From an uncultured Clostridia bacterium (GTDB taxonomy: Bacteria > Bacillota > Clostridia > Christensenellales > Pumilibacteraceae): a stretch of 64,000 nucleotides of DNA. The stretch lies in assembly GCA_947175335.1 (NCBI GenBank), contig CAMWMF010000004.1:62001-126000 (forward strand), in the 5' to 3' direction. Positions 52,148-59,637 of the stretch are shown piece after piece; the first letter of the stretch is position 1; every line of letters starts with the position of its first letter. The notes under the pieces were generated by a model, which had not been told where the DNA came from, did no database searches, and saw only the letters and a list, made by a program, of their open reading frames with translations. Position numbers and translations under genes: made by a program.

Positions 52148-53527
52148 ATGCTGATTATTTTTATAGTTACAACTGTGATATTGGCGGGTTTGTATTTACT
52201 TATTAATATTTGCAATAAAAAAATGAAAAGACCCGATTTCGATTTTTCGACGGGTGCGACAAAGCCCTTGTTGATTTTCGGACACGTAGGGTTTTGCATT
52301 TCTTTTTTGTTTGTCGCGTCGGAAATAATCGGTTATTATACTTGGAACGACCGAACCTCGCTTTGGGCGATATACGGCATATTTTTGTCCTTTGCTGTTA
52401 TTTGTCTTCTTATGCTTTGCGATTTGTATTTTGATTACGAGGCAATCAAGGGCGACGAGGTATACGTTCGCAGGTTTTTCAAAATCAAAATAATAAACGT
52501 AAACGACATTCGGCGTATTCACAACGGACAACTGTATATCGGGTTTTACGATGAATACAATAAACGTCTGTTTCTTGCCGATGCGATGACGAACGGTATC
52601 ACAGTATTAATCGGGCTTATCAATGAAAGAAAATCGAACGCGGAAAACGAAACCCAAAAAGAAACCCGCGTTCAAGAAAATGCCGTTTTGGAAAAGCTTG
52701 GGCGTGAATACCGAGCAAGCTACCCAGTAAGACGAAAAAAATTTTTAAGAAACTTTTCGGTGTTTAGCATACTGTTTTTGCCGGCTCTCTTGTTGCTGAT
52801 GTATTTTATCGGTTCTTATACTGCTCAAATTATATTCATAGGTGTACTGTACGCCTTTGCTTTGGTGATTAGTTTATTGATGTGTCTTAACAATATGAAA
52901 ACCGAGTTAAGCAAAGATGACGCTTGGCTTGGCGATAAATACAAGTACACAAACAAAAAGGTAAAAGGCGCGAGTAAACACAAATTCAAAATGATATGTA
53001 TATTTTGCGCTTGCTTTATGTTTTTAGGCGCTACGTTAATGTTTGCTTTTTTGGGTGTGTTTAGCGAAGAACCCAACTACGACGAGTATACTCCCGTGAC
53101 GGGACGTATCGAATATTGCCGCGAACAAACTGGCAAGTACAGATATATAGCAATAGGATTTTACGATATGCCGACGGAGTACCGATTGGATTCCATATAT
53201 TTAGACGAGTTCGATTATTCGTTTTTCAAAGAAGTCAAAATAGGCGATAAGGTTACGATTTACGTAGACAACGATAAAGACCGCGAGTTTTCGCTGCGCG
53301 GCGTAAGCAAAAATCAGTGGAATTCTTTCTATTATTTGTCGACGTACAGAAAGGAATATTTTACGTATGAGGATTACGTTAAAAGCCGCGAACATAACAA
53401 TATGGTAGAATACATTATTGCGGGCGTCGGCATAACAATGTTTGTCGCAGCTGCGGCTACTATACCGATTTCTTACTTTGTTTGCAACCGGCGCGCGGCG
53501 GGCGAGGAAATAGAAATATATAAGTAA
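52148..53527 (+). CDS. Polytopic membrane protein with PH-like and DUF3592-like domains
   Basis: A 459-residue protein with about seven membrane spans in three groups (1-100, 205-310, 420-445). Between the first groups lies a PH-like module ('EVYVRRFFKIKIINVNDIRR', 'QLYIGFYDEYNKRLFLAD'), as in the 34614 product. Before the last span lies a DUF3592-like module ('VTGRIEYCREQ', 'KIGDKVTIYVDNDKD'), as in the 13492 product. Function unknown. AGAGG precedes the start, and a heptamer repeat and a terminator follow the stop. Confidence 0.6.
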   Translation: MLIIFIVTTVILAGLYLLINICNKKMKRPDFDFSTGATKPLLIFGHVGFCISFLFVASEIIGYYTWNDRTSLWAIYGIFLSFAVICLLMLCDLYFDYEAIKGDEVYVRRFFKIKIINVNDIRRIHNGQLYIGFYDEYNKRLFLADAMTNGITVLIGLINERKSNAENETQKETRVQENAVLEKLGREYRASYPVRRKKFLRNFSVFSILFLPALLLLMYFIGSYTAQIIFIGVLYAFALVISLLMCLNNMKTELSKDDAWLGDKYKYTNKKVKGASKHKFKMICIFCACFMFLGATLMFAFLGVFSEEPNYDEYTPVTGRIEYCREQTGKYRYIAIGFYDMPTEYRLDSIYLDEFDYSFFKEVKIGDKVTIYVDNDKDREFSLRGVSKNQWNSFYYLSTYRKEYFTYEDYVKSREHNNMVEYIIAGVGITMFVAAAATIPISYFVCNRRAAGEEIEIYK

Positions 53528-53557
53528 TTCGGAATTCGGAATTATGAATTAGGAATT
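53526..53557 (+). repeat. Heptamer repeat, AATTCGG type
   Basis: AATTCGG, AATTCGG, AATTATG, AATTAGG, AATT, beginning at the stop codon of the membrane protein. Confidence 0.8.
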
Positions 53558-53600
53558 AAAAAGGATGAGATTCCTCACGCAAATAGTGGGGAATCTTTTT
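53558..53600 (+). terminator. Terminator-like hairpin with GGATGAGAT start
   Basis: GATTCCTCAC pairs with GTGGGGAATC, flanked by an A-run and CTTTTT. The left arm resembles the 57990 hairpin. Confidence 0.75.
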
Positions 53601-53646
53601 CTTGTAAAAATTACAAGTATTTTGCAAAAAATGTATGCAAATCGTA

Positions 53647-53675
53647 TTGTCAAGTTTTAATGTATGTGGTACTAT
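53647..53675 (+). promoter_or_regulatory. Promoter of the SPFH gene
   Basis: TTGTCA, 17 bases ending ATGTGG, TACTAT. The leader then carries the perfect palindrome GCGGGGCGCCCCGC (53689-53702), a possible regulatory hairpin. Confidence 0.62.
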
Positions 53676-53740
53676 ATATTTGTAAATCGCGGGGCGCCCC
53701 GCACAAATAAGAATACATACAAAAAGGAGATTATGTAATT

Positions 53741-54916
53741 ATGGCAATCGGTGTAGTATTGGGACTACTTTTCGCGGCGCTTATGGTAGCGGGTGCAGTC
53801 GCATTTGTTCTCGCCACAAAAAAGACGAGCAAAACGGTGCGCGCAGGCAATCGCGTCGTTCCGCGCGAAGGCGAAGTAAAGCCGCTGTGGAAAATTTTGC
53901 GCTGGGTCGGTTTGGGCTGCGGCGTGTTGTTTGCGCTGTTGGTGTTCTTTATCCCCGGCAGCTTCCACACCGTCAATGCGGGCGAAATCGCAGTGGTAAA
54001 ACATTTGGGTGAAATTAGGGAAGTCCGCACCGCCGGCACGTACTTCGATTTTTGGATCACAGAAAAATACGATTATTACGACGCCAAGGTGCAAACGCTG
54101 GATATCCGCGACAACGCGTACTCCAAGGACGCGCAAACGATGGATATTTGCATGACCGTGCAGTATCAGATAGATACGAGCAAGGTTAAAGAAATAGCCA
54201 CGACCTACGGCTCGCTGGAAGCTTTGTCCGCAAAAATCCGTAGCGTGTCCATAGAGCGTGCCAAGTCCGTTCTGTCCAGCGACTCGGCTATGACTATTAT
54301 CGAAACGCGCGCTAGCATATCGCCCAAAGTCGAGGAAGCTATACAGGGCGCTATTTCGGAAAGCTACTATGTAACAATCAATACCGCCGTTCTTACCAAC
54401 ATCGACTTTTCGGACGCGTTCGAGCAGACTGTCGAGCAAAAGATGATAGCAGAGCAGGAACAGAAAAAGGCGGAATACGAGGCTGAAAAGGCCAAGATAG
54501 AAGCTGCCGCAGCCGCGAGTGTTGCGGAAACAAAAGCGAAAGCCGAGCTTGCGGTTGCCAAGCTTGCCGCCGAGGCGCGCATTGCCGCCGCGGAAGGCGA
54601 CGCCAAAGCGCAGATTGCTATCGCCAAGGCCGAAGCGCGTGCCACCAAGCTGAAATCGCTCGAGGTTGCGCGTATGCTCGGGTTCGAGGTTAAGGAAGTA
54701 ACTGCGGCAACGACGGACGAGGCCGGCAACGTTGTTACCGAGGCGGAGTACGAAATTAATTTCGAGGGCAAGAGTGCCGCGGAAATCGCCGTAATATCCG
54801 AGTACCTCAAATATATCGAGTATCTGTCCAAGTGGAACGGCGAGCTGCCCGACGTAATGACGGGTGATTCGGCTACGATTTTGATACCCGCGCCGAACAC
54901 AACCGTTAAACCGTAA
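53741..54916 (+). CDS. SPFH/Band 7 (prohibitin-like) membrane protein
   Basis: A 391-residue protein with two N-terminal spans (about 3-27 and 52-73), an SPFH domain (about 75-245; 'VNAGEIAVVKHLGEIREV', 'MDICMTVQYQIDTSKVKE') and a long Ala/Glu-rich coiled coil (about 235-310, 'KIEAAAAASVAETKAKAELA'). Such proteins oligomerise into membrane microdomain scaffolds; partner proteins are unknown. AAAGGAG precedes the start. It stands alone between a promoter and a terminator. Confidence 0.85.
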   Translation: MAIGVVLGLLFAALMVAGAVAFVLATKKTSKTVRAGNRVVPREGEVKPLWKILRWVGLGCGVLFALLVFFIPGSFHTVNAGEIAVVKHLGEIREVRTAGTYFDFWITEKYDYYDAKVQTLDIRDNAYSKDAQTMDICMTVQYQIDTSKVKEIATTYGSLEALSAKIRSVSIERAKSVLSSDSAMTIIETRASISPKVEEAIQGAISESYYVTINTAVLTNIDFSDAFEQTVEQKMIAEQEQKKAEYEAEKAKIEAAAAASVAETKAKAELAVAKLAAEARIAAAEGDAKAQIAIAKAEARATKLKSLEVARMLGFEVKEVTAATTDEAGNVVTEAEYEINFEGKSAAEIAVISEYLKYIEYLSKWNGELPDVMTGDSATILIPAPNTTVKP

Positions 54917-54944
54917 ATCGAATAATCATAAATAACAATGCACG

Positions 54945-54984
54945 ACAAGCCGTGGAAATATCCATGGCTTGTTGTTGCTTTTTG
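54945..54984 (+). terminator. Terminator of the SPFH gene
   Basis: ACAAGCCGTGG pairs with CCATGGCTTGT (one G-T) and is followed by a T-rich tract ending TTTTTG. Confidence 0.82.
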
Positions 54985-55046
54985 TATCGATACGGCATAA
55001 ACAATTATTATCGCGTTAATATTTATAATAGGTAAAGGAGCTGACT

Positions 55047-56021
55047 ATGTGTACTGCGTTAAAGTATAATTCCAATAATTTCTTTTTCGGGCGTACGCTC
55101 GACAACGACTGCGCGTATAAAGAGGAGATAGTAATTACGCCGCGGCGGCGCAAGCTTTACTTCCGCGAGATGGGCACTATTCCCGCGCACCATGCCATTA
55201 TCGGCGTGGCGTACGTGGTGGACGGAACCCCGCTGTATTACGACGCCTGCAACGACAGGGGGCTTGCCATGGCGGGACTTAACTACGTGGGCAACGCGAC
55301 GTTTTGCAAGCCCGAGTGCGGCAAGGATAACGTCGCCACGTTCGAGTTTATTCCGTGGATACTGTGTCAATGCGCTACCGTCGAGCAAGCCAAGCAGCTG
55401 CTTAGCCGCATAAACCTGACCGACACGCCGTTCAGTGACACCTTGCCGGCCGCCGAGCTGCACTGGATGATTGCCGATAAAACCGCGGCAATCGTCGTCG
55501 AATGCGACAAGGACGGCATGCACGTGTACGACAACAATGTTGGCGTGCTTACCAACAATCCGCCGTTCCCCACGCAAATGTTTTGCCTTAACAATTACAT
55601 GAGCCTTACGCCCAAGCCGCCCACCGTCGGGTTTTCCGACAAGCTGGAATTTAACAAATACAGCCGCGGTATGGGCGCGCTGGGATTGCCGGGTGATTTG
55701 TCGTCGCAGTCGCGGTTTGTGCGCGCGGCGTTTACCGCGCTCAATTCGCCGGCGTGCGAGGACTGCGAGCATAGCGTCAGTCAGTATTTTCACATAATGG
55801 GTACGGTCGATCAAACGCGCGGCTGCTGCATACTGGACAACGGCCATTACGAAACGACTATATATACGACGTGCTATAACGTTGATAAGGGCGTGCTGTA
55901 CTATACAAGCTACGACAACCGCCAAATAACCGCCGTGGATATGAACAAGGTCAACCTTGACGGCACAGCATTAGTGCGCTATCCCATGATTAAGGGCGAG
56001 CATATTTTAATGCAGAATTAA
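55047..56021 (+). CDS. Choloylglycine hydrolase (bile salt hydrolase)
   Basis: A 324-residue Ntn-hydrolase. It begins 'MCTALKYNSN', so Cys2 becomes the N-terminal nucleophile after Met removal. 'FFFGRTLDND' gives Arg and Asp, 'AGLNYVGNATF' the Asn, 'VLTNNPPFPTQM' the second Asn, and 'LPGDLSSQSRFVRAAF' the catalytic Arg. This full set and the length fit bile salt hydrolases rather than penicillin V acylases. It would cleave glycine or taurine from conjugated bile acids, which points to a gut habitat. No signal peptide is seen, so it is cytoplasmic. AAAGGAG precedes the start. Confidence 0.88.
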   Translation: MCTALKYNSNNFFFGRTLDNDCAYKEEIVITPRRRKLYFREMGTIPAHHAIIGVAYVVDGTPLYYDACNDRGLAMAGLNYVGNATFCKPECGKDNVATFEFIPWILCQCATVEQAKQLLSRINLTDTPFSDTLPAAELHWMIADKTAAIVVECDKDGMHVYDNNVGVLTNNPPFPTQMFCLNNYMSLTPKPPTVGFSDKLEFNKYSRGMGALGLPGDLSSQSRFVRAAFTALNSPACEDCEHSVSQYFHIMGTVDQTRGCCILDNGHYETTIYTTCYNVDKGVLYYTSYDNRQITAVDMNKVNLDGTALVRYPMIKGEHILMQN

Positions 56022-56047
56022 CCTACTTCTTTTGAAAAAGAAGTAGG
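56022..56047 (+). terminator. Hairpin after the bile salt hydrolase gene
   Basis: CCTACTTCTTTT pairs with AAAAGAAGTAGG. No T-run follows, so termination would be weak. Confidence 0.5.
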
Positions 56048-56178
56048 CAAGAAAACTTTACGCGTATTGTTTGGTTGTTTATTTTGCTAATATGTTCTTT
56101 GATAGGTCATAATTTATTATTGCGTTTTACGTTGCTTGGAAAAGAAGTAGGCAAGAAAACTTTACACGTATTGTTTAG
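56036..56178 (+). repeat. Pair of 39-bp direct repeats
   Basis: A 39-base unit beginning AAAAGAAGTAGGCAAGAAAA occurs at 56036-56074 and 56140-56178, differing at two positions. The gap holds no gene. This fills the 240-base space before the DnaJ gene. Confidence 0.75.
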
Positions 56179-56225
56179 TATTGATTATAGTGTGTCATCC
56201 TCTTTGATAATCCCGGATTAAAATG

Positions 56226-56254
56226 TTGACAAATTTCGCGCCTTATTGTACAAT
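56226..56254 (+). promoter_or_regulatory. Promoter of the DnaJ-domain gene, probably leaderless
   Basis: Perfect TTGACA, 17 bases, TACAAT, with only 8 bases before the ATG at 56263 and no ribosome site. Confidence 0.68.
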
Positions 56255-56262
56255 TAAGTCGT

Positions 56263-56904
56263 ATGAAGAACTACTATCAGATTTTGGGCGTAAAGCCGAC
56301 TGCGACTGAAGCGGAGATAAAAAGCAGCTACCGCGTGCTCGCCAAAAAATACCATCCCGACGTCAACCCCGACGACGCGTCGGCGGCAAGCAAGTTTGCG
56401 GACATAAACGAAGCGAACGCGGTGTTGTCCGACCCGCAGTCTCGCGCGGAATACGACGCCAAGCTGAGAGAGGCGAGTGCTCCTCATCCCAGCCAGGAAG
56501 AGATTATTGCACGCCAGCGCGCTCAGGCCCAGGAAGCGGCGCGGCAGGCGGCATTCCGCAACATGAACATGAATATGAACATGGGTGGCCGACATGATTC
56601 GATGACCGCGGCGCGTATGCGTGCGCAAGTGCAAGCGAACATGGCGCAAGCGCAGATACAAGCCCTGGTCAACCAGGCGTACCAGCAAGGCGTAGCCGAA
56701 GCGCGTGCGCAAATGGACGCGGAAATCAAAAAGCTTAAAGCGGCGCTTGCAACGGCAGTTGCCGAAAACAAAAAAATCAAGCCGCTCCAAGACAGCGAAG
56801 CAGAGCTTAAACGCAAGCTGCGCGACGCCGAGGACGACAGGCGCGATTTGGAGCAGGAGCTGTTCACCGCGACCGCGAAAACACGCTTGCCAACACCCGC
56901 ATAA
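56263..56904 (+). CDS. DnaJ-domain protein, N-terminal part of a frame-split gene
   Basis: Residues 1-65 are a J domain with the HPD signature ('YHPDVNPDD'), which stimulates Hsp70 ATPase. A Met/Asn-rich stretch ('[10 protein letters not shown]') and a coiled coil (about 145-205) follow. The frame ends after '[10 protein letters not shown]', which breaks the coiled coil, while the overlapping frame continues it ('[18 protein letters not shown]') into the next ORF. The two ORFs therefore look like one gene of about 560 codons interrupted by a single-base shift near 56865-56880, either a true mutation, programmed shift or sequence error. No classical slippery heptamer is seen. Confidence 0.78.
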   Translation: MKNYYQILGVKPTATEAEIKSSYRVLAKKYHPDVNPDDASAASKFADINEANAVLSDPQSRAEYDAKLREASAPHPSQEEIIARQRAQAQEAARQAAFRNMNMNMNMGGRHDSMTAARMRAQVQANMAQAQIQALVNQAYQQGVAEARAQMDAEIKKLKAALATAVAENKKIKPLQDSEAELKRKLRDAEDDRRDLEQELFTATAKTRLPTPA

Positions 56905-56909
56905 AGGAA

Positions 56910-57950
56910 TTGGAAGAAGCGCTGTCCGAGCAGGGCGGCAACGCGGCAAAGCGTGCCAGAAACGAAAACTCCGAGCTCAAAGCCGAGCTTGACAAAGCCA
57001 AAAAGACGATAAAAGAACTGGAACGCGAAAAGTCCGCTATCCAATCGGAAAAGGAAAAGATAGAAAAAGAAAAGTCCGATTTGTCCGACAACGTGAGCAA
57101 GCTCGAACGCGACAACAAGCAATATGACTTGAAGAATTCCGCGCAGATACGACTTCAACAGGATAAACGCAGACAGCTTCAAGACGAGATAGACGCGCTC
57201 AACAAAAAGATAGAAGAACTCACCGCCGAGGTGGAAACGTTGCGCGCCGAAAACGAGCAGTGGCAACAGTACGCCAAGAGCGAGGAATTTTTGTCCGATA
57301 CCGAAAAGCGCATAGAGGCATGGACCAAAAAGACCAATGCCGACAAGCGCCTTGCCAAGCCCACGCTTTACGGCGATTTGGGCGTGCTCATTTGGGCGAC
57401 GGACGAGGAAATCGAGGAAACGTACAACAAACTGCACAAGCGCTATGCCGGCAAGTCGGGTGACGCGATAGTAGCCAAGCTGCAAAAGGTTCAGGCGGCG
57501 TACGACGTGCTGGGCGACGCACAAAAGCGCAAGGAATACAACGCGAGCATAAACATAACCGAGGAACGTATCGAAGCGGAGCGCAAGCTCATTGCCGAAA
57601 ACGAAAAAATCATGGACGAATACCGCAGCCAGCTTGCCAACAAAGAATTCTGGATGAAGTTTGACGAGCTTACCGCCGCGGCAATGGAAGGCGACGCCGA
57701 ATCGCAGTACACGCTGGGTACGCTATACTACTCCGGCGAGGATATCGACATCGACTACGATCAAGCGTATTTCTGGTTCAAGGAGGCGGCAAAGCAAAAG
57801 CATGCCGACGCCATGTACTATTTGGGCCTGTGCTACCTAAACGGTCACGGCACGGAAAAGAACGAAACAAACGGTCAAGGCTTTATCCGCCAAGCCGCCA
57901 AGCTCGGCTCCAAGCCCGCGCAAAAAGAAATGAAAAAGCAAGGTCAATAA
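56910..57950 (+). CDS. Coiled coil / J-like / Sel1 protein, C-terminal part of a frame-split gene
   Basis: The ORF-track start is a TTG inside a coiled coil, with no ribosome site, so it is not a natural start. Residues 1-125 are a long coiled coil. Residues 140-215 look like a second, degenerate J domain ('LGVLIWATDEEIEETYNKLH', then 'VQAAYDVLGDAQKRKEYNA') without HPD. Residues 255-335 hold two Sel1 repeats ('AESQYTLGTLYYSGEDI', 'ADAMYYLGLCYLNGHG'). Together with the preceding ORF it forms a J / coiled-coil / J-like / Sel1 scaffold that may recruit Hsp70 to a client. Whether the gene is intact is uncertain. Confidence 0.72.
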   Translation: MEEALSEQGGNAAKRARNENSELKAELDKAKKTIKELEREKSAIQSEKEKIEKEKSDLSDNVSKLERDNKQYDLKNSAQIRLQQDKRRQLQDEIDALNKKIEELTAEVETLRAENEQWQQYAKSEEFLSDTEKRIEAWTKKTNADKRLAKPTLYGDLGVLIWATDEEIEETYNKLHKRYAGKSGDAIVAKLQKVQAAYDVLGDAQKRKEYNASINITEERIEAERKLIAENEKIMDEYRSQLANKEFWMKFDELTAAAMEGDAESQYTLGTLYYSGEDIDIDYDQAYFWFKEAAKQKHADAMYYLGLCYLNGHGTEKNETNGQGFIRQAAKLGSKPAQKEMKKQGQ

Positions 57951-57983
57951 AATTAAGAATTAAGAATGCAGAATTAAGAATTA
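57951..57983 (+). repeat. Heptamer repeat, AATTAAG type, copy 2
   Basis: Identical to the 34361 copy: AATTAAG, AATTAAG, AATGCAG, AATTAAG, AATTA. It starts one base after the stop codon. Confidence 0.78.
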
Positions 57984-57989
57984 TAAAAT

Positions 57990-58070
57990 AAGGATGAGAT
58001 TCCTCGCGTTGCTCGGAATGACAAGTAAAATTCTTTTGTCATCCTGAGCGTAGCGAAGGATCTCATCCTT
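57990..58070. repeat. 35-bp inverted repeat, GGATGAGAT family
   Basis: The arm AAGGATGAGATTCCTCGCGT... (57990-58024) and its inverted partner (58036-58070) match at 28 of 35 positions. The hairpin lies between convergent genes and could end transcription from both sides. Confidence 0.75.
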
Positions 58071-58089
58071 TTTATTCTTAATAATTTAT

Positions 58090-58704
58090 TTATCTCGGGA
58101 AGTAAATAAGTAGCGAGCCGTGCTTTACGCTTATTTTTGCGGGCTTGTCGGTTGTGGCGTTGGATACGCCGAGCGGAAAGTCAGGAGTGAGCTCCACGTC
58201 GTTTAGGATATAGCTCAGGTTTTTGTAGGTCACGCCGCTTGCCGTGCCGCCGTACGCGAATACGGAAACAGTGCCGTGCGCCGTCTTCGGCAATGTTATA
58301 TCGCCGTCGGTTATCACCGTCGCTATTGCCGATTGGTCCACCAAAAAGCCGCGCGCGTCGTATGCGTTTAGATACGCAAGCGTAGAAATGTTGGCATAGG
58401 TATGGTCGGGGCGACCGCCCGTGCCGCCGTACAGCACAAACGTTTTGTACCCGCGGCGTAGTCCCAGTTTGACTGCGGCGAGCATGTCCGTGTCGTCCTT
58501 GTCGCGGTTGAGCTTAATCACATGCGCGGCGGCTTCCGGCACGCTGCCCGAATCGAAGTCGCCGATTACGACGTTAGGTTCCAGTCCCGCTGCGATTGCC
58601 GCGGCATATCCGCCGTCGGCGGCTATGATAAGGTCGTCCTTTGAAAAATGCTTGCGCGGCGAATACGTTTCGCCCGCACCGAAAATTACGCACAGTTTTT
58701 CCAT
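58090..58704 (-). CDS. thiN: Thiamine diphosphokinase
   Basis: A 204-residue enzyme that makes thiamine diphosphate from thiamine and ATP. 'IIAADGGYAAAIAAGLEP', 'VIGDFDSGSVP', 'KDDTDMLAAVKLGLRRGY' and 'GGTGGRPDHTYANI' are the conserved family blocks; the C-terminal domain is beta-rich. The start at 58704 lies 6 bases after TATAAT, so the mRNA is probably leaderless; the longer ORF-track start lies within the promoter. No other thiamine genes or TPP riboswitch are seen here. Confidence 0.9.
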   Translation of the reverse strand: MEKLCVIFGAGETYSPRKHFSKDDLIIAADGGYAAAIAAGLEPNVVIGDFDSGSVPEAAAHVIKLNRDKDDTDMLAAVKLGLRRGYKTFVLYGGTGGRPDHTYANISTLAYLNAYDARGFLVDQSAIATVITDGDITLPKTAHGTVSVFAYGGTASGVTYKNLSYILNDVELTPDFPLGVSNATTDKPAKISVKHGSLLIYFPR

Positions 58705-58710
58705 ACGTTG

Positions 58711-58739
58711 ATTATACCATAAAGAAAACAATATTGCAA
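58711..58739 (-). promoter_or_regulatory. thiN promoter, probably leaderless
   Basis: Minus-strand TTGCAA, 17 bases ending TATGG, perfect TATAAT, then CAACGT and the ATG. Confidence 0.72.
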
Positions 58740-58795
58740 TTATCGATTGTAAATCCACTCATCTAATTATATAAGGGCGCGAAGCGCAGTCAATC

Positions 58796-58827
58796 AATTC
58801 CGAATTCATAATTCCGAATCCCGAATT
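58796..58827 (-). repeat. Heptamer repeat, AATTCGG type
   Basis: On the minus strand AATTCGG, GATTCGG, AATTATG, AATTCGG, AATT. On its left lies AAGGGCGCGAAGCGCAGTC, which recurs beside the copy at 59529. Confidence 0.75.
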
Positions 58828-58838
58828 ATTTATAGCTG

Positions 58839-58867
58839 TTTACATTTTCGGAAAAATGCGGTATAAT
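58839..58867 (+). promoter_or_regulatory. Promoter of the DJ-1 family gene
   Basis: TTTACA, 17 bases ending ATGCGG, TATAAT. Confidence 0.75.
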
Positions 58868-58895
58868 AACACATATCAATAATCGAGAGGTTACT

Positions 58896-59444
58896 ATGTC
58901 AAAGGTTTACGCTATGATAGCCGACGGCACAGAGGAGGTGGAGTGCCTTGCCGTTGTGGACCTATTGCGCCGCGCGGGGATAGACACTGCGCTCGTATCG
59001 GTGGACGGCAAGCAAATCGTCGGCTCGCACAAAATAAAAATCCAAGCGGACTTGACCGTGAGCGAAACGGACTTGTCGGGCGCGGACTTGATTTTCCTTC
59101 CGGGCGGCATGCCGGGGTCGGAGCATCTTGCAAGCTGTAAGCCGCTTATGTCTGCGATAGATAAGCAAATCAAGTCGGGCAAACGCATTGCGGCGATTTG
59201 CGCGGCGCCTGCGGTCGTGCTGGGCGCCAACGGATATTTGCGCGGAAAAAAGGCGACGTGCTTTCCCGGCTTCGAGGGCGGCTGCATAGGCGCGAGCATG
59301 GATATGACCGCACGAGTTGTAACGGACGGAAACATAACTACTTCGCGCGGGCTGGGCTGCGCCGTCGATTTGGGTTTGGAGCTTATACGCTTGCTAAAAG
59401 GCGATGACGTTGCGCAAAAGGTAAAAGCGGCGATACAATATTAA
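58896..59444 (+). CDS. DJ-1/PfpI-family protein
   Basis: A 182-residue protein of the DJ-1/YajL group. It opens 'YAMIADGTEEVECLAVVDLL' with the conserved Glu, and the nucleophile elbow 'IAAICAAPAVVLG' holds the reactive Cys near residue 106, as in DJ-1. 'CFPGFEGGCIGASM' and 'NITTSRGLG' are further hallmarks. Proposed roles of the family include protein or metabolite deglycation and redox protection; which applies here is unknown. GAGAGG precedes the start. It is divergent from thiN. Confidence 0.88.
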   Translation: MSKVYAMIADGTEEVECLAVVDLLRRAGIDTALVSVDGKQIVGSHKIKIQADLTVSETDLSGADLIFLPGGMPGSEHLASCKPLMSAIDKQIKSGKRIAAICAAPAVVLGANGYLRGKKATCFPGFEGGCIGASMDMTARVVTDGNITTSRGLGCAVDLGLELIRLLKGDDVAQKVKAAIQY

Positions 59445-59467
59445 TTTGGAATTATGAATTAGGAATT
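59443..59467 (+). repeat. Heptamer repeat, short copy
   Basis: AATTTGG, AATTATG, AATTAGG, AATT: one heptamer fewer than the standard unit. It overlaps the stop codon of the DJ-1 gene and faces the inverted copy at 59529. Confidence 0.7.
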
Positions 59468-59528
59468 ATTATTTTGTGCCTTACGGCACTTTTAATAAAT
59501 CTAATAAGGGCGCGAAGCGCAGTCCGCC

Positions 59529-59560
59529 AATTCCGAATTCAGCATTCCGAATTCCGAATT
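59529..59560 (-). repeat. Heptamer repeat, AATTCGG type
   Basis: On the minus strand AATTCGG, AATTCGG, AATGCTG, AATTCGG, AATT. With the copy at 59443 it bounds a 118-bp segment with inverted ends and inner hairpins (GTGCC/GGCAC; GCGCGAAGCGC), like a small MITE. Confidence 0.75.
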
Positions 59561-59564
59561 GTAC

Positions 59565-59593
59565 TTGCATTTTACATATCATTGTGGTAAAAT
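59565..59593 (+). promoter_or_regulatory. Promoter of the Sel1-repeat gene
   Basis: TTGCAT, 17 bases ending TTGTGG, TAAAAT, starting 4 bases after the heptamer repeat. Confidence 0.65.
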
Positions 59594-59637
59594 ATTTATA
59601 AGGTCATTGCATACTAATGTAATACCGAGAGGTTAAT

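Noticed and set aside
56875-56885. Programmed -1 frameshift site in the DnaJ/Sel1 gene
   Set aside because: GCGAAAACA does not form a canonical X-XXY-YYZ slippery heptamer, and no strong downstream hairpin is evident; a mutation or error is as likely.
58796-58827. Simple EcoRI-site-rich or cloning artefact
   Set aside because: The GAATTC content comes from the heptamer repeat that also occurs in a non-GAATTC version (AATTAAG) with the same layout.
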